Program-made: the position numbers and the translations under genes
Part shown: positions 25,141-33,380 of the stretch, piece by piece
Layout: each line of letters begins with the position of its first letter
Numbering within the stretch: the first letter of the stretch is position 1
The notes under the pieces: generated by a model
What the model saw: the letters and a program-made list of their open reading frames with translations, nothing else
What the model was told of the DNA's origin: nothing
The model's database searches: none
Assembly (NCBI GenBank): GCA_035633215.1
Contig: DASQFI010000033.1
Coordinates: 1 to 64,000 of the forward strand
Direction: 5' to 3'
Length of the DNA: 64,000 nt
DNA from: DASQFI01 sp035633215
GTDB taxonomy: Bacteria > Acidobacteriota > Vicinamibacteria > Vicinamibacterales > SCN-69-37

Positions 25141-25467
25141 CATGAAGGGCTCGCGCGAATTTCGGTCAGATCACGACGCAGCCAACTACTCGCCTGACGC
25201 AGATCACGGCGAGGTATGTCTGGTAAGAAAGTCCCGTCCGGCGGCGCTGGCTGACGCTGGCGCCGCCGCTCGTCGGTACGACGGGTACGTCGGGTCCGAG
25301 GAACCTGATTCCCGCCAACTTTTCTGGTTTTCCGTAACAGGCAGCGTAAGAAAAGAAGATGGCGAGCGTCAGAAGGTTCTGCGGACCCGGCGTACCCGTC
25401 GTACCGACAGCAGCGCCGGTCCGTAGCCGCCTCCCGGATCCGGCAGCACGCCGTTCGCCACCCCGAT
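25141..25467. other. Non-coding gap of 327 bp holding a large inverted repeat
   Basis: No convincing gene. The central part (25273-25407) is a 34-bp-arm inverted repeat described separately; outside it are further GC-rich complementary stretches (cggcggcgctggctg, gctggcgccgccg). The flanking genes are convergent, so a bidirectional terminator role is possible. Confidence 0.6.
25273..25407. repeat. Inverted repeat, 34-nt arms
   Basis: Left arm 25273-25306 (tcggtacgacgggtacgtcg, then ggtccgaggaacct) pairs with the right arm 25374-25407 with two or three mismatches. The arms contain 9-nt-like words (ggtacgacg, ggtacgtcg). The 67-nt loop contains aacttttctggttttccg and tcagaaggttc. A short region with similar wording (gacccgagaacctgtcggac) is at 16745. 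No open frame. Confidence 0.75.
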
Positions 25468-26160
25468 CTATCTCTTGTACAACCCGACCATCGCCGCCTT
25501 GCCGCGAATGTGTGTCGCCATCGCGGCCCGCACAGCGGCGCGCACCTCGGCCGGTGACGCATCCGTATTTGGAATCGTGATCGTCGCGTCGAGCGCGTAG
25601 AGCTCGAAGACGTAGTGGTGCGTCGGCCCGGTGGCTGGCGCCGCCGGGCCGCGATAGTACGGCCCGCTCGCGCTGATCTGACGCATGCCGTCCGGCAGCT
25701 GCGGCCCCTGCGGCACGGCTTCGGGTAGACCGGTGGCCGTCGCGGGAATGTTCCACACCAGCCAGTGCAGGACATCGTTGGTGTCGCGCAGCGGCGCGGT
25801 GTAGTCGTTGCCAGGATTAATCATCGCGTCGAGGTCGTGAACGATCAGGACGAAGCTCGCGGTGCCCTCGGGTGCGCCGGTCCATGCGAGCGGCGGTGAG
25901 ACCTCGTCGCCGGCCTGCGTGTGCTTCACGGGGATCTTTCCGCCGTCGGGCCAGGCCGTCGTTGAAAGCGTCATGACCTGGACGCCGCCACGGCCGCCAC
26001 GGCCACGTTGTCCCGCCGGTGGTTGCGCCGGCGGCGTGCCGGGCGGCTGCCCCGCCGGAATCGTCGGCGGCGGGGGCGGAGGGGGGACCTGGGCAAGCAG
26101 GCCACTCATTGGGACGAGGACGCCGAGCGCGAGAATTGTCGTGAGAGTTTGGCGTGTCAT
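25468..26160 (-). CDS. YbhB/YbcL-type Raf-kinase-inhibitor-like protein, exported
   Basis: 230 residues. A signal peptide (LTTILALGVLVPMSGLLAQ) and a Pro-rich then Gly/Arg-rich linker (about 25-62) precede a PEBP domain: PDGGKIPVKHTQAGDEVSPPLAWTG, SFVLIVHDLDA, VLHWLVWNIP and GPYYRGPAAPATGPTHHYVFELYALD. These are the ligand-pocket motifs (the DxD/H and HxxW blocks) of the PEBP/YbhB fold. Function in bacteria is not settled; a role in binding phospholipid head groups or small ligands is usual for the fold. The Pro/Gly linker suggests it is tethered in the periplasm. Confidence 0.9.
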   Translation of the reverse strand: MTRQTLTTILALGVLVPMSGLLAQVPPPPPPPTIPAGQPPGTPPAQPPAGQRGRGGRGGVQVMTLSTTAWPDGGKIPVKHTQAGDEVSPPLAWTGAPEGTASFVLIVHDLDAMINPGNDYTAPLRDTNDVLHWLVWNIPATATGLPEAVPQGPQLPDGMRQISASGPYYRGPAAPATGPTHHYVFELYALDATITIPNTDASPAEVRAAVRAAMATHIRGKAAMVGLYKR

Positions 26161-26266
26161 GACAAAAGCTCTTGTCGGCCGGAGGCTAACGCCCCGGCCC
26201 TCCAGCTGTCGGCAGGTCTGACGCCGAACGGGTTGCCAGAATTGAAGTCGTGGACGACAACTGCAT

Positions 26267-27115
26267 CTATCTAAACGTCGCAGGCTGCTTCTTGCGCCAC
26301 TCGTCGTAGCGCACGCGGAGCGTTTTCACGGGATTCAGATTCTCGCCGGGCTTGATGGCGCCAGGACCGCGGTCCGTGCCCGTTTGGGTCGGCTGCGCGA
26401 CCGTGATGTACATCGCGTACTTGCCGTTGTTGTGCGAGTCGCCGCTCGTGTCGTTCGGCTCGGCGAGCAGGATGTAGGCGATGTGCGAGGTCTTGCCGTC
26501 GCAGGCGTTGACCGGCTTGCTGCCGTCGGCGGGGAGCGGCGGACACACGCAGCGGCTGTCGCCGCCCGTCGCGTCGGCGGCTTCCATCGCGGCCATCACG
26601 CGGTCGGTGATCGCGCCTTTCGTCGCAAGAAATGCTTTGACGGCGTTCGGCACGACCTGACCCGGCCGCAGGATGTTGCCCTGGATCGAGTAGTAGATTT
26701 CCGTGCCGGGCACTTGTCCCTGAATGTCTTGCGAGACATAGCCGTTCGAGAGTCCCGAGTGTCCGGCGCTTCGACCCTGCAGATCGAGGATGCCAAACTG
26801 GCGCGACTGGAACGCGGGATCCTCGCTCAGCAGGTCGATGACTCGCCTGGGATCGGTGCCCTTCTGGAGCTCGGCGAATACGAGCATCTGGTTCGCCTTT
26901 GTCCGATCGACCCCGGCCTGACAGGCGGCGACGCCCTTGCCTGGAACGACGACGGCCTGAACGCCCATGAGGAACTGATCGTCGCTGTTGACGCAGGTCG
27001 CCGACGCAATCACCACGCGGCCCGTGCTCTTGTCCACGGCAATCACCGACCAGGTGGCCGACGCGGTCGACGGCACGAGAAGGCTCAACGCGAGAAGAAC
27101 AGCTGGCTTGCGCAT
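26267..27115 (-). CDS. DUF1028 domain protein, exported
   Basis: 282 residues. Signal peptide (AVLLALSLLVPSTASA), then the DUF1028 N-terminal nucleophile-like opening TWSVIAVDKSTGRVVIASATCV, and GVQAVVVPGKGVAACQAGVD, with CDGKTSHIAYILLAEPND near the end. DUF1028 resembles Ntn-hydrolase folds and often follows lantibiotic or cell-wall genes, but its activity is unknown. The chosen start has no ribosome site; a TATAAT box lies 6 nt upstream, so the gene may be read as a leaderless mRNA. It follows the second GGGGACGGG repeat directly. Confidence 0.85.
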   Translation of the reverse strand: MRKPAVLLALSLLVPSTASATWSVIAVDKSTGRVVIASATCVNSDDQFLMGVQAVVVPGKGVAACQAGVDRTKANQMLVFAELQKGTDPRRVIDLLSEDPAFQSRQFGILDLQGRSAGHSGLSNGYVSQDIQGQVPGTEIYYSIQGNILRPGQVVPNAVKAFLATKGAITDRVMAAMEAADATGGDSRCVCPPLPADGSKPVNACDGKTSHIAYILLAEPNDTSGDSHNNGKYAMYITVAQPTQTGTDRGPGAIKPGENLNPVKTLRVRYDEWRKKQPATFR

Positions 27116-27121
27116 GGGCGG

Positions 27122-27127
27122 ATTATA
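27122..27127 (-). promoter_or_regulatory. TATAAT -10 box immediately upstream of the DUF1028 start
   Basis: The reverse strand reads TATAAT six bases before the ATG at 27115. A transcript started 6-8 nt downstream of this box would begin at the ATG itself, the leaderless arrangement. The -35 position would fall inside the repeat element at 27128-27215. Confidence 0.5.
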
Positions 27128-27215
27128 AAGGGGACGGGAGTCGATTGTGGAAAACTCCCGGGACGCGGTCGAAGGGATGTCCCTGGAGTTTTCCACAATC
27201 GACTCCCGTCCCCTT
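27128..27215. repeat. GGGGACGGG inverted-repeat element, copy 2
   Basis: Arms of 37 nt (27128-27164 and 27179-27215) with a 14-nt loop and one mismatch. Ends aaggggacgggagtcgat, inner part tgtggaaaactcc. Compared with copy 1 the outer and inner blocks are conserved, while the six bases between them (gtcgat here, cttggc in copy 1) differ. In both copies the change is matched in the opposite arm. Confidence 0.88.
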
Positions 27216-27312
27216 ACCTCGATTTCACACCGTCGTAGCGGCGTCATCACATCGGGTTCGTACGTTCTCAGGCACTGATTGTTCACCGTCTGCCTGACCC
27301 GAGGAGCCCCAC

Positions 27313-27784
27313 GTGATGCCGTTTCGTGCCGCCGCGCTGACCTTCTTTCTGGTATTCCAAGTCGCGTATCTCACCTCGGACGTGTCGGGCCAGCGGCCGA
27401 TGGCGGGACCGAATGGCAACGGGCACTTCAGCTTCGCCCTCATCGGCGACATCCCGTACGGTTCCGAAGGTGACCTGAAGTTCCCGAGAGTCATCGCCGA
27501 CATCAACGCGGATCGCTCGCTGTCGTTCATCGTACACGACGGCGACTTCAAGAACGGCAGTTCGTTCTGCAGCGACGCGGTGTTCCAGAACCGGCTGGCG
27601 CTGTTTAACAGTTTCGACGCGCCGCTCGTCTACGTGCCGGGCGACAACGAGTGGACCGATTGCCATCGCACCAACAACGGCCCGTTCGATCCGATCGAGC
27701 GCCTGCAGTATCTGCGGGCGCTCTTCTTCCCGAACGGTCTTCGATCAGCGGATCGTCACGGCCAACCTCGTCCCGCAGCGATAA
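27313..27784 (+). pseudogene. Metallophosphoesterase remnant, C-terminus lost
   Basis: About 140 residues are intact: signal peptide (ALTFFLVFQVAYLTSDVSG), FALIGDIPYGSEGD (GDxP-type first metal motif), FIVHDGDFKNGSSFCSD (second metal motif) and VYVPGDNEWTDCHR (GDN motif). Normal continuation stops after LQYLRALFFPNG. In another frame VFDQRIVTANLVPQR then runs to a TAA at 27784. The distal metal-binding histidines are absent. This fits a deletion that joined the front of a metallophosphoesterase gene to the tail of another gene. The reading frame as such continues into the mgtE region without meaning. Confidence 0.7.
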
Positions 27785-27789
27785 AGACC

Positions 27790-29217
27790 TCAGAGCACCA
27801 GACGCGCGAGCCCGAGGAACAGCAGGAACCCCATCCCATCGGTGATGAACGTCAGCATCACGCTCGATCCGTATGCCGGATCGCGGCCCACGTGGTGGAG
27901 AACCAGCGGGACGGCGACGCCGGCGAGCGCGGCGACGAGAAGATTCAAGATCACCGCCGCCATCATCACCGCGCCCAGCGCGACGTTGTGGTAGATCGCG
28001 ATCGCGAGCAGGCCGAGCACGCCTCCCCACACCGCCCCGTTGACGACGCCCACCGTGACTTCCTTGCGCGCGAGGCGCAGTCGACTGCCGTGCAGTTGAT
28101 CGAGCGCGAGCGCTCGTGTCACGAGCGCGACCGTCTGGTTGCCGGTGTTGCCGCCGAGGCTGGCGACGATCGGCATGAGCGCCGCGAGCGCGAGGACGCG
28201 TGAGATCGTGCCTTCGAACAAGCCGATCACGCGCGACGCGGCAAACGCCGTGATCAGGTTGAGGCAGAGCCAGGGCCAGCGGTTGCGGAACGACTGCGCG
28301 ACGGTCGCAAACAGGTCCTCCGCGCCGCGAAGACCCGCGCGCGCGAGGGCGTCCTGGTCGGACGACACCCGCACGTAGTCGAGGACCGCGTCGATCGTCA
28401 CGCGGCCCACCAGCTTGCCGAGCCCGTCGACCACCGGCGCCGAGACGAGGTCGTATCGCTCGAACGCTTTCGCGGCGTGCCCCGCGGGCTCGTCCGGCGT
28501 GAACGCCGCGATGTCGACCAGCATGACCTCGCCCAGCCGCGTGTCCGGCTCGGATCGGAGCAGGACGTGGAACGGCACGCTGCCCCGGAGCACGTTCCGC
28601 ACGTCGACGACGAACAGCCGATCCGTCTGGTCAGGCAGATCGGGACGCGCTCGCAGGGTCTCGATGGCGTCGCCGACGCGCTGATCTTCGCGGATGGCGA
28701 TCGCATCCGGTGACATCAGCCGGCCGACCGAGTCTTCCGGAAACCCTCGCGTGTCGGCCATCCATGACTGGTCTCGCGTTTGCAACCGCGCCGCCATCTC
28801 CGCCAGGACATCGTCAGGCAGCGACTCGGCAAGGTAGCCGAGATCGTCGCCGTCGAGCTCGGCCAGCGCCTCGACCAGCTCCGACCGCTCGAGCGCGTCG
28901 ACGATCCACGTTCGGAGGTCCGTGCTGAGCTCCACGAGCGTGAGCCCGGCCTCGCGACGCGGCAGCTGTCGCCAGACGACCAGCCGGTCGTCCGGGGGCA
29001 GGGACTCGAGAATGGCCGCCAGGTCGGCCGGGTGCACCCCGCGCACGTGTTTCTGGAGCGCGGCGAGGTTCTCGCGACGCTGCATCTGCTCGAGCAGATC
29101 GCGTTTCGACGTCGCCTGTCGCGTCGCGAGCGTCGTCAGTACGCGCTGTCGATCGAGTAGTTGTCGGATTTCCTCGGTCCGGGCCTGGACGTCTGCGGCG
29201 GAGCGAACGATGGCCAT
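27790..29217 (-). CDS. mgtE: Magnesium transporter MgtE
   Basis: 475 residues, a normal length. N-terminal MgtE domain (about 30-150, HPADLAAILESLPPDDRLVVW), two CBS domains (about 160-275, RDQSWMADTRGFPEDSVGRLMS and the DIAAFTPDEPAGHAAKAF block), and a C-terminal membrane channel with five helices (about 300-475, NLITAFAASRVIGLFE, MPIVASLGGNTGNQTVALVTRAL and the final AYGSSVMLTFITDGMGFLLFLGL). It forms a Mg2+-gated channel in the inner membrane. Convergent with the metallophosphoesterase remnant. Confidence 0.96.
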   Translation of the reverse strand: MAIVRSAADVQARTEEIRQLLDRQRVLTTLATRQATSKRDLLEQMQRRENLAALQKHVRGVHPADLAAILESLPPDDRLVVWRQLPRREAGLTLVELSTDLRTWIVDALERSELVEALAELDGDDLGYLAESLPDDVLAEMAARLQTRDQSWMADTRGFPEDSVGRLMSPDAIAIREDQRVGDAIETLRARPDLPDQTDRLFVVDVRNVLRGSVPFHVLLRSEPDTRLGEVMLVDIAAFTPDEPAGHAAKAFERYDLVSAPVVDGLGKLVGRVTIDAVLDYVRVSSDQDALARAGLRGAEDLFATVAQSFRNRWPWLCLNLITAFAASRVIGLFEGTISRVLALAALMPIVASLGGNTGNQTVALVTRALALDQLHGSRLRLARKEVTVGVVNGAVWGGVLGLLAIAIYHNVALGAVMMAAVILNLLVAALAGVAVPLVLHHVGRDPAYGSSVMLTFITDGMGFLLFLGLARLVL

Positions 29218-29239
29218 GGTCAGACCTTACCGCCAATGG

Positions 29240-29363
29240 TTGAGTTATTGAGTTATTGGGTTATTGGGTTATTGGGCTATTGGGCTATTGGGCTATTGGA
29301 AACCTTTCAGACACTGAAAGGCCTTCAATAGCCCGATAACGCCATAACTCAATAACCCAATAG
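29240..29363. repeat. Octanucleotide tandem array (7.5 units) with mirror arm and inner hairpin
   Basis: Units of 8 nt run without a break from 29240 to 29299: ttgagtta twice, ttgggtta twice, ttgggcta three times, then ttgg. The units change in a graded order. A perfect 8-bp hairpin follows (cctttcag-aca-ctgaaagg). The mirror arm (caatagccc ... ataactcaataacccaatag) ends at 29363. It fills the space between mgtE and ADOP 2, which are divergent. Confidence 0.9.
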
Positions 29364-29405
29364 CTCCCCGCGAACCCCGTCCCCTGAATCCGAGTCTAAT
29401 CCGCT

Positions 29406-31868
29406 ATGTTCGAAGCCTTCTTCAAGGATCTGAAGCAATCCCTGCGCATGTTCGTGCAGAACCCGGCGTTTTCGCTCGCGGCGCTCGCGGCGCTCACGCT
29501 GGGCATTGGGGCGAACACGGCGATTTTCTCGGTGGTGAACGCCGTCCTCCTGCGGCCGGCGGCATTTCCCGATCCGGATCGCGTCGTGGTCTTCATGAAT
29601 ACCTCCCCGCAGAACATGTCGCCTGCCGCGTCCCCGGCGAAGTTCCAGCACTGGCGCCAGCAATCGTCTGTCGTGCAGGACGTCACCGCCTTCAACACCG
29701 GCGTCGTCAACTACACGGGCGGCACCTTTCCAGAGCAGCTGCGATCGGCGCGCGTATCTGCCGACTTCTTCCGGCTGTTTGGCGCCCCCATCGTCCAGGG
29801 CCGTCCATTCGCGCCCGCGGAGGACCTGCCGCTCGGGCCGAAGGTCGTCGTGCTGAGTCATGGGCTGTGGGCGAGCCGGTTCGGATCGGACCGCGGCGTG
29901 ATCGGGAAGTCGATCTCGCTCAGCGGCGAGCCGTATGAGGTCGTCGGCGTGCTGGGCGAGTTCGACTTCCGCGAGTTTGGTCCGGAGCCCCAGGTCTGGA
30001 TTCCGTTCCAGCTCGATCCGAACACGTCCGATCAGGGTCACTACTTTCAGGTCACGGGGCGTGTGAAGCCTGGCGTGACGATGGACCAGGCGAAAGCGAA
30101 GGTGGCCGCGTCGGCCACGGACTACCGGACGCGGTTTCCGAATGCGATTCCGCCACAGAACGGGTTCAGCGTGCAGCCCGTGCGGGAAGCGCTCGCGCGC
30201 AACGTCCGCACGACGCTGCTCGTGCTCCTCGGCGCCGTGAGCTTCGTGCTCCTCATCGCCTGCGCGAACGTGGCGAATCTGTTGCTCGTGCGCGCGGCAG
30301 GCCGCCGGCGCGAGGTCGCGATCCGCGCGGCGATTGGCGGATCGCGGGCGCGCATCATCCGGCAGCTGCTGACCGAAAGCGTCGTGCTGTCGGTCGCGGG
30401 CGGCATGCTCGGGCTCGGCCTGGGATGGCTCGGCATTCGCGCGCTGCTCGGCATCAACACCGCCGGACTGCCCCGCGTTGGCGACGACGGCATGCTCGTC
30501 GGGATGGACTGGCGCGTACTCGCGTTCACGATGGCGGTCTCAATCGGCACCGGCATCCTCTTTGGTCTCATCCCCGCGCTGCAGAGCTCGAAGATCGATT
30601 TGGCGACGACGCTCAAAGACGCAGGCGGGCGATCGGGAACCGGGTCGAAACAGAACCGCACCCGCGCCATTCTCGTGGTCGTCGAAGTGGCGCTGGCGCT
30701 CGTCCTGCTCGTCGGATCGGCGCTGTTGATTCGAACCTCGGTCGCGCTCACGCGCGTCGATCCCGGCTTCGACGTCCACAACGTGCTGACGATGCGGATG
30801 TCCCTCACGGGGAAGGAATTCGAGAAGGCCGAAACGGTCGAGCAGCTCATCAGGACCGGCGTCGATCGGCTGCGCGCGCTGCCCGGCGTCGTGAGCGCCA
30901 GCGCGACGTGCTGCGTGCCGCTGCAAGGCGGCTACGGTTTGCCGTTCATCATCGCTGGCCGGCCGCTCACCGACGGCCCGTTTCACGGCGGCGGAGGCTG
31001 GACGACGATTTCGCCGGGATACTTCGAGGTCTTCAAGATCCCGATCAAGCGCGGCCGCACGTTCACCGACCGCGACAACAGCAGCGCGCCGCCCGTGGTG
31101 GTGATCAACGAGACCATGGCGCGCCAGTTCTGGCGGGAGGGTGACCCGCTGAATGATCGCCTGGTCATCGGACGCGGCGTCATGCGCGAGTTCGCGGCCG
31201 AATCAGAGCGGCAGATCATCGGGATCGTCGCCGACACGCGCGATGCCGGGCTCCGAGGCGATCCGCAGCCGCAGATGTTCATTCCGCAGGCACAGGTACC
31301 CGACGCAGCCAACGCGCTCAACGTCCGGTTGACGCCGATGGCGTGGGTCGTGCGCACGCAGAGCGATCCGCAGACCCTCAGCCAGCCGATCCAGGAGCAG
31401 CTGCGTCAGGCAACGGGCCTGCCGGTGGCCAACGTCCGGTCGATGGAAGAAGTCATGTCGCGGTCGACATCGCGCGAGCAATTCAACATGTGGCTCATGT
31501 CGATCTTCGGCGGCTCGGCGCTGCTCCTGGCGGCGATCGGGATCTACGGGCTGATGGCGTATTCGGTCCAGCAGCGCACGCAGGAGATCGGCATCCGGCT
31601 CGCGCTCGGCGCGCAGGGCGGGCAGCTCGAGAAGATGGTCGTGTGGCAGGGCCTGAAGCTCACGATTATCGGCGTGGCGATCGGCCTGGCCGCCTCGTTC
31701 GCCCTGGCGCGTTACATCTCGACGCTGCTCTTCGGCGTCACGCAGCGCGATCCTCTCGTCTTCGTCGGCGTCCCCGTGTTGCTCACGATTGTGGCGGTAC
31801 TCGCTGTCTGGATCCCGGCGCGCCGCGCGGGTCGCGTTGATCCAGTTATCGCATTGCGCGACGCGTAA
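29406..31868 (+). CDS. ADOP-type ABC transporter permease 2
   Basis: 820 residues with the MacB/FtsX duplication. Start ATG right after ccgagtctaatccgct, without a clear ribosome site. First helix FSLAALAALTLGIGANTAIFSVV, first periplasmic core to about 245, FtsX helices around 275-410 (LLIACANVANLLLVRAAGRRREVAIRAA), second anchor near 420-440 (RAILVVVEVALALVLLVGSALL), second periplasmic core (ISPGYFEVFKIPIKRGRTFTDRDN) and final FtsX block ending PARRAGRVDPVIALRDA. It belongs to the same family as the permeases at 5452 and 50978 but is not adjacent to a receptor. Substrate unknown. Confidence 0.94.
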   Translation: MFEAFFKDLKQSLRMFVQNPAFSLAALAALTLGIGANTAIFSVVNAVLLRPAAFPDPDRVVVFMNTSPQNMSPAASPAKFQHWRQQSSVVQDVTAFNTGVVNYTGGTFPEQLRSARVSADFFRLFGAPIVQGRPFAPAEDLPLGPKVVVLSHGLWASRFGSDRGVIGKSISLSGEPYEVVGVLGEFDFREFGPEPQVWIPFQLDPNTSDQGHYFQVTGRVKPGVTMDQAKAKVAASATDYRTRFPNAIPPQNGFSVQPVREALARNVRTTLLVLLGAVSFVLLIACANVANLLLVRAAGRRREVAIRAAIGGSRARIIRQLLTESVVLSVAGGMLGLGLGWLGIRALLGINTAGLPRVGDDGMLVGMDWRVLAFTMAVSIGTGILFGLIPALQSSKIDLATTLKDAGGRSGTGSKQNRTRAILVVVEVALALVLLVGSALLIRTSVALTRVDPGFDVHNVLTMRMSLTGKEFEKAETVEQLIRTGVDRLRALPGVVSASATCCVPLQGGYGLPFIIAGRPLTDGPFHGGGGWTTISPGYFEVFKIPIKRGRTFTDRDNSSAPPVVVINETMARQFWREGDPLNDRLVIGRGVMREFAAESERQIIGIVADTRDAGLRGDPQPQMFIPQAQVPDAANALNVRLTPMAWVVRTQSDPQTLSQPIQEQLRQATGLPVANVRSMEEVMSRSTSREQFNMWLMSIFGGSALLLAAIGIYGLMAYSVQQRTQEIGIRLALGAQGGQLEKMVVWQGLKLTIIGVAIGLAASFALARYISTLLFGVTQRDPLVFVGVPVLLTIVAVLAVWIPARRAGRVDPVIALRDA

Positions 31869-31898
31869 CTCATCGGCAACTTCGCGTCGGCTCGCCTT

Positions 31899-31933
31899 GG
31901 GCCCTGGGCCTTTTGGCCTGGGCCTCAGGCCTC
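31899..31933. repeat. Heptanucleotide tandem repeat (GGGCCTN-type units)
   Basis: Five contiguous 7-nt units: gggccct, gggcctt, ttggcct, gggcctc, aggcctc. They lie between the end of ADOP 2 and the start of the cupin gene. The units also contain internal self-complementarity (ggcc). Confidence 0.7.
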
Positions 31934-31971
31934 TCACGCGGAAATTCATGTAGGCTTGGATCGGAGCCTAT

Positions 31972-32928
31972 ATGTCTGCTGTCAGCGTGCTGATGTCCAC
32001 CGTGCTCGTACTCTCTCTGGCAGTGTCGTGGCAAACGATCCCGCCACCCGGCCAGACGGCGACTCCCCCGCCAAAACCGCAAACACCGCCGCCGACGCAG
32101 ACGGTTCCGCCGCCCAAGCCGCAGAATCCGCCACCGGCGCAGCAGACTCCCCCGCCCAAGCCGCAGACGCCGCCCACGACGACGCAACCGCCGCCGGCTC
32201 CGAAGCCGCAGACGACCGCGAGGCCGCCTTCGAGCGCCTCGAACAGGCCAGGCGTGCTCGAGCTTTCAGTGACGACGATGGTCGGCATGACCATTCCGAA
32301 TGCGACAGTGAGGGCCGAAGGTCCCACGACCCGGATGGGCACAACCGGCCCGGACGGACGCATCGCCTTTGACAATATGACGGCCGGCACGTATCGCGTT
32401 CGCATCGAGCGCGAGTCGTTCATCACGCTCGAAAAGGAGATCGCGGTGTGGGCAGGCGGCCGAACGCCGGCGCAGGCCGTGCTGTCGGCAGGGATGGCGA
32501 CGACGGCCGCTCCGGCACCCCCGCCGCCCGCGGCGGCGCCGCCACCCGCGTCCAGCGTCGCCGCGCCCAGCGTCGCCGCGCCCGTCTTCAAGCCGGGAGA
32601 GCCGCGCATCCTGTCACTCACGGACATCGCCGAACAGCTGCTGCGTGAGACGGACCCGATCGCCGAACGCGCTCTTGGCTGCTCGGGCGCCACCGCGAGC
32701 CGATTGATCCGGGTGCGCGAGTCCCTCGCGTCGCATACGCATGCGGACGCCGACGAGATGCTCTACATCGTCGCCGGCGACGCGACGCTGAAGCTGGGCG
32801 ACAAGGAACAGAACATCGCGCCGGGATGGTTCAGCGTCGTGCCTCGAGGGATGGCGCACACGATCACGAGGAGAGGACGGAATCCGCTTCTGATCCTGTC
32901 GTCGATATCGGGACCTGCCTGTCAGTAA
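31972..32928 (+). CDS. Exported Pro-rich protein with carboxypeptidase-regulatory and cupin domains
   Basis: 318 residues. Signal peptide (VLMSTVLVLSLAVSW), then a Pro/Gln/Lys-rich linker with repeated PPPKPQ units (about 22-85), a carboxypeptidase-regulatory-like (Ig-like) domain about 90-165 (GMTIPNATVRAEGPTTRMGTTGPDG, MTAGTYRVRIERESF), an Ala/Pro spacer, and a C-terminal cupin-2 domain with SHTHADADEMLYIVAG (H255, H257 and E261 as likely metal ligands) and FSVVPRGMAHTI. A one-piece assembly of a cell-wall-reaching linker, a binding domain and a cupin is unusual. It may act as a surface enzyme or sensor. Confidence 0.85.
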   Translation: MSAVSVLMSTVLVLSLAVSWQTIPPPGQTATPPPKPQTPPPTQTVPPPKPQNPPPAQQTPPPKPQTPPTTTQPPPAPKPQTTARPPSSASNRPGVLELSVTTMVGMTIPNATVRAEGPTTRMGTTGPDGRIAFDNMTAGTYRVRIERESFITLEKEIAVWAGGRTPAQAVLSAGMATTAAPAPPPPAAAPPPASSVAAPSVAAPVFKPGEPRILSLTDIAEQLLRETDPIAERALGCSGATASRLIRVRESLASHTHADADEMLYIVAGDATLKLGDKEQNIAPGWFSVVPRGMAHTITRRGRNPLLILSSISGPACQ

Positions 32929-33029
32929 GGGGAACGGCGCCGGTCACGGCCGGAGGCGCGGCAGCCCTTTGTCGATCTCCCTACCTCCCAAACGACTATC
33001 TGGTGAACGTCAATCTGGAGGTACGCGAC

Positions 33030-33380
33030 ATGCGCTATCTGTGTTTGATTTATGACGAGGAAGGCAAGTGGGGCACGATGCCCAAGGCCGAAGCCGACGC
33101 GATGATGGGCGAATACTTCAGCTTCACGGAAAGCATCAAGACGAGCGGCCACCACCTCGGCGGCGAGGCGCTCCAGCCGACCCAGGCGGCGACGACCGTC
33201 CGGGTGCGGCAGGGCAAAGTCTCCTCGACCGACGGCCCCTTTGCCGAGACGAAGGAACAGCTCGGCGGCTACTACCTCATCAACGCGCGAGACCTGAACG
33301 ACGCCATCCAGGTCGCATCGCGTATCCCGTCGGCGCGGACGGGCTCCATCGAGGTCCGGCCAATCATGGAATTCTCATGA
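33030..33380 (+). CDS. YCII-related protein
   Basis: 116 residues. MRYLCLIYDEEGKWGTMPKAE, then EYFSFTESIKTSGHHLGGEALQP, TTVRVRQGKVSSTDGPFAETKEQLGGYYLI and VRPIMEF are the blocks of the YCII-like (PhnB/EthD-type) fold. ATG with a ggagg site 8 nt upstream. The gene for a DUF6596-type sigma factor follows, and YCII/ECF-sigma gene pairs of this kind are frequent in acidobacteria and actinobacteria. The function of the YCII partner is unknown. Its stop codon is immediately followed by the left arm of a perfect-centred hairpin repeat. Confidence 0.93.
   Translation: MRYLCLIYDEEGKWGTMPKAEADAMMGEYFSFTESIKTSGHHLGGEALQPTQAATTVRVRQGKVSSTDGPFAETKEQLGGYYLINARDLNDAIQVASRIPSARTGSIEVRPIMEFS

Noticed and set aside
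29240..29363. Tandem repeats considered as a CRISPR array.
   Set aside because: Units are 8 nt, contiguous, without spacers and without cas genes.
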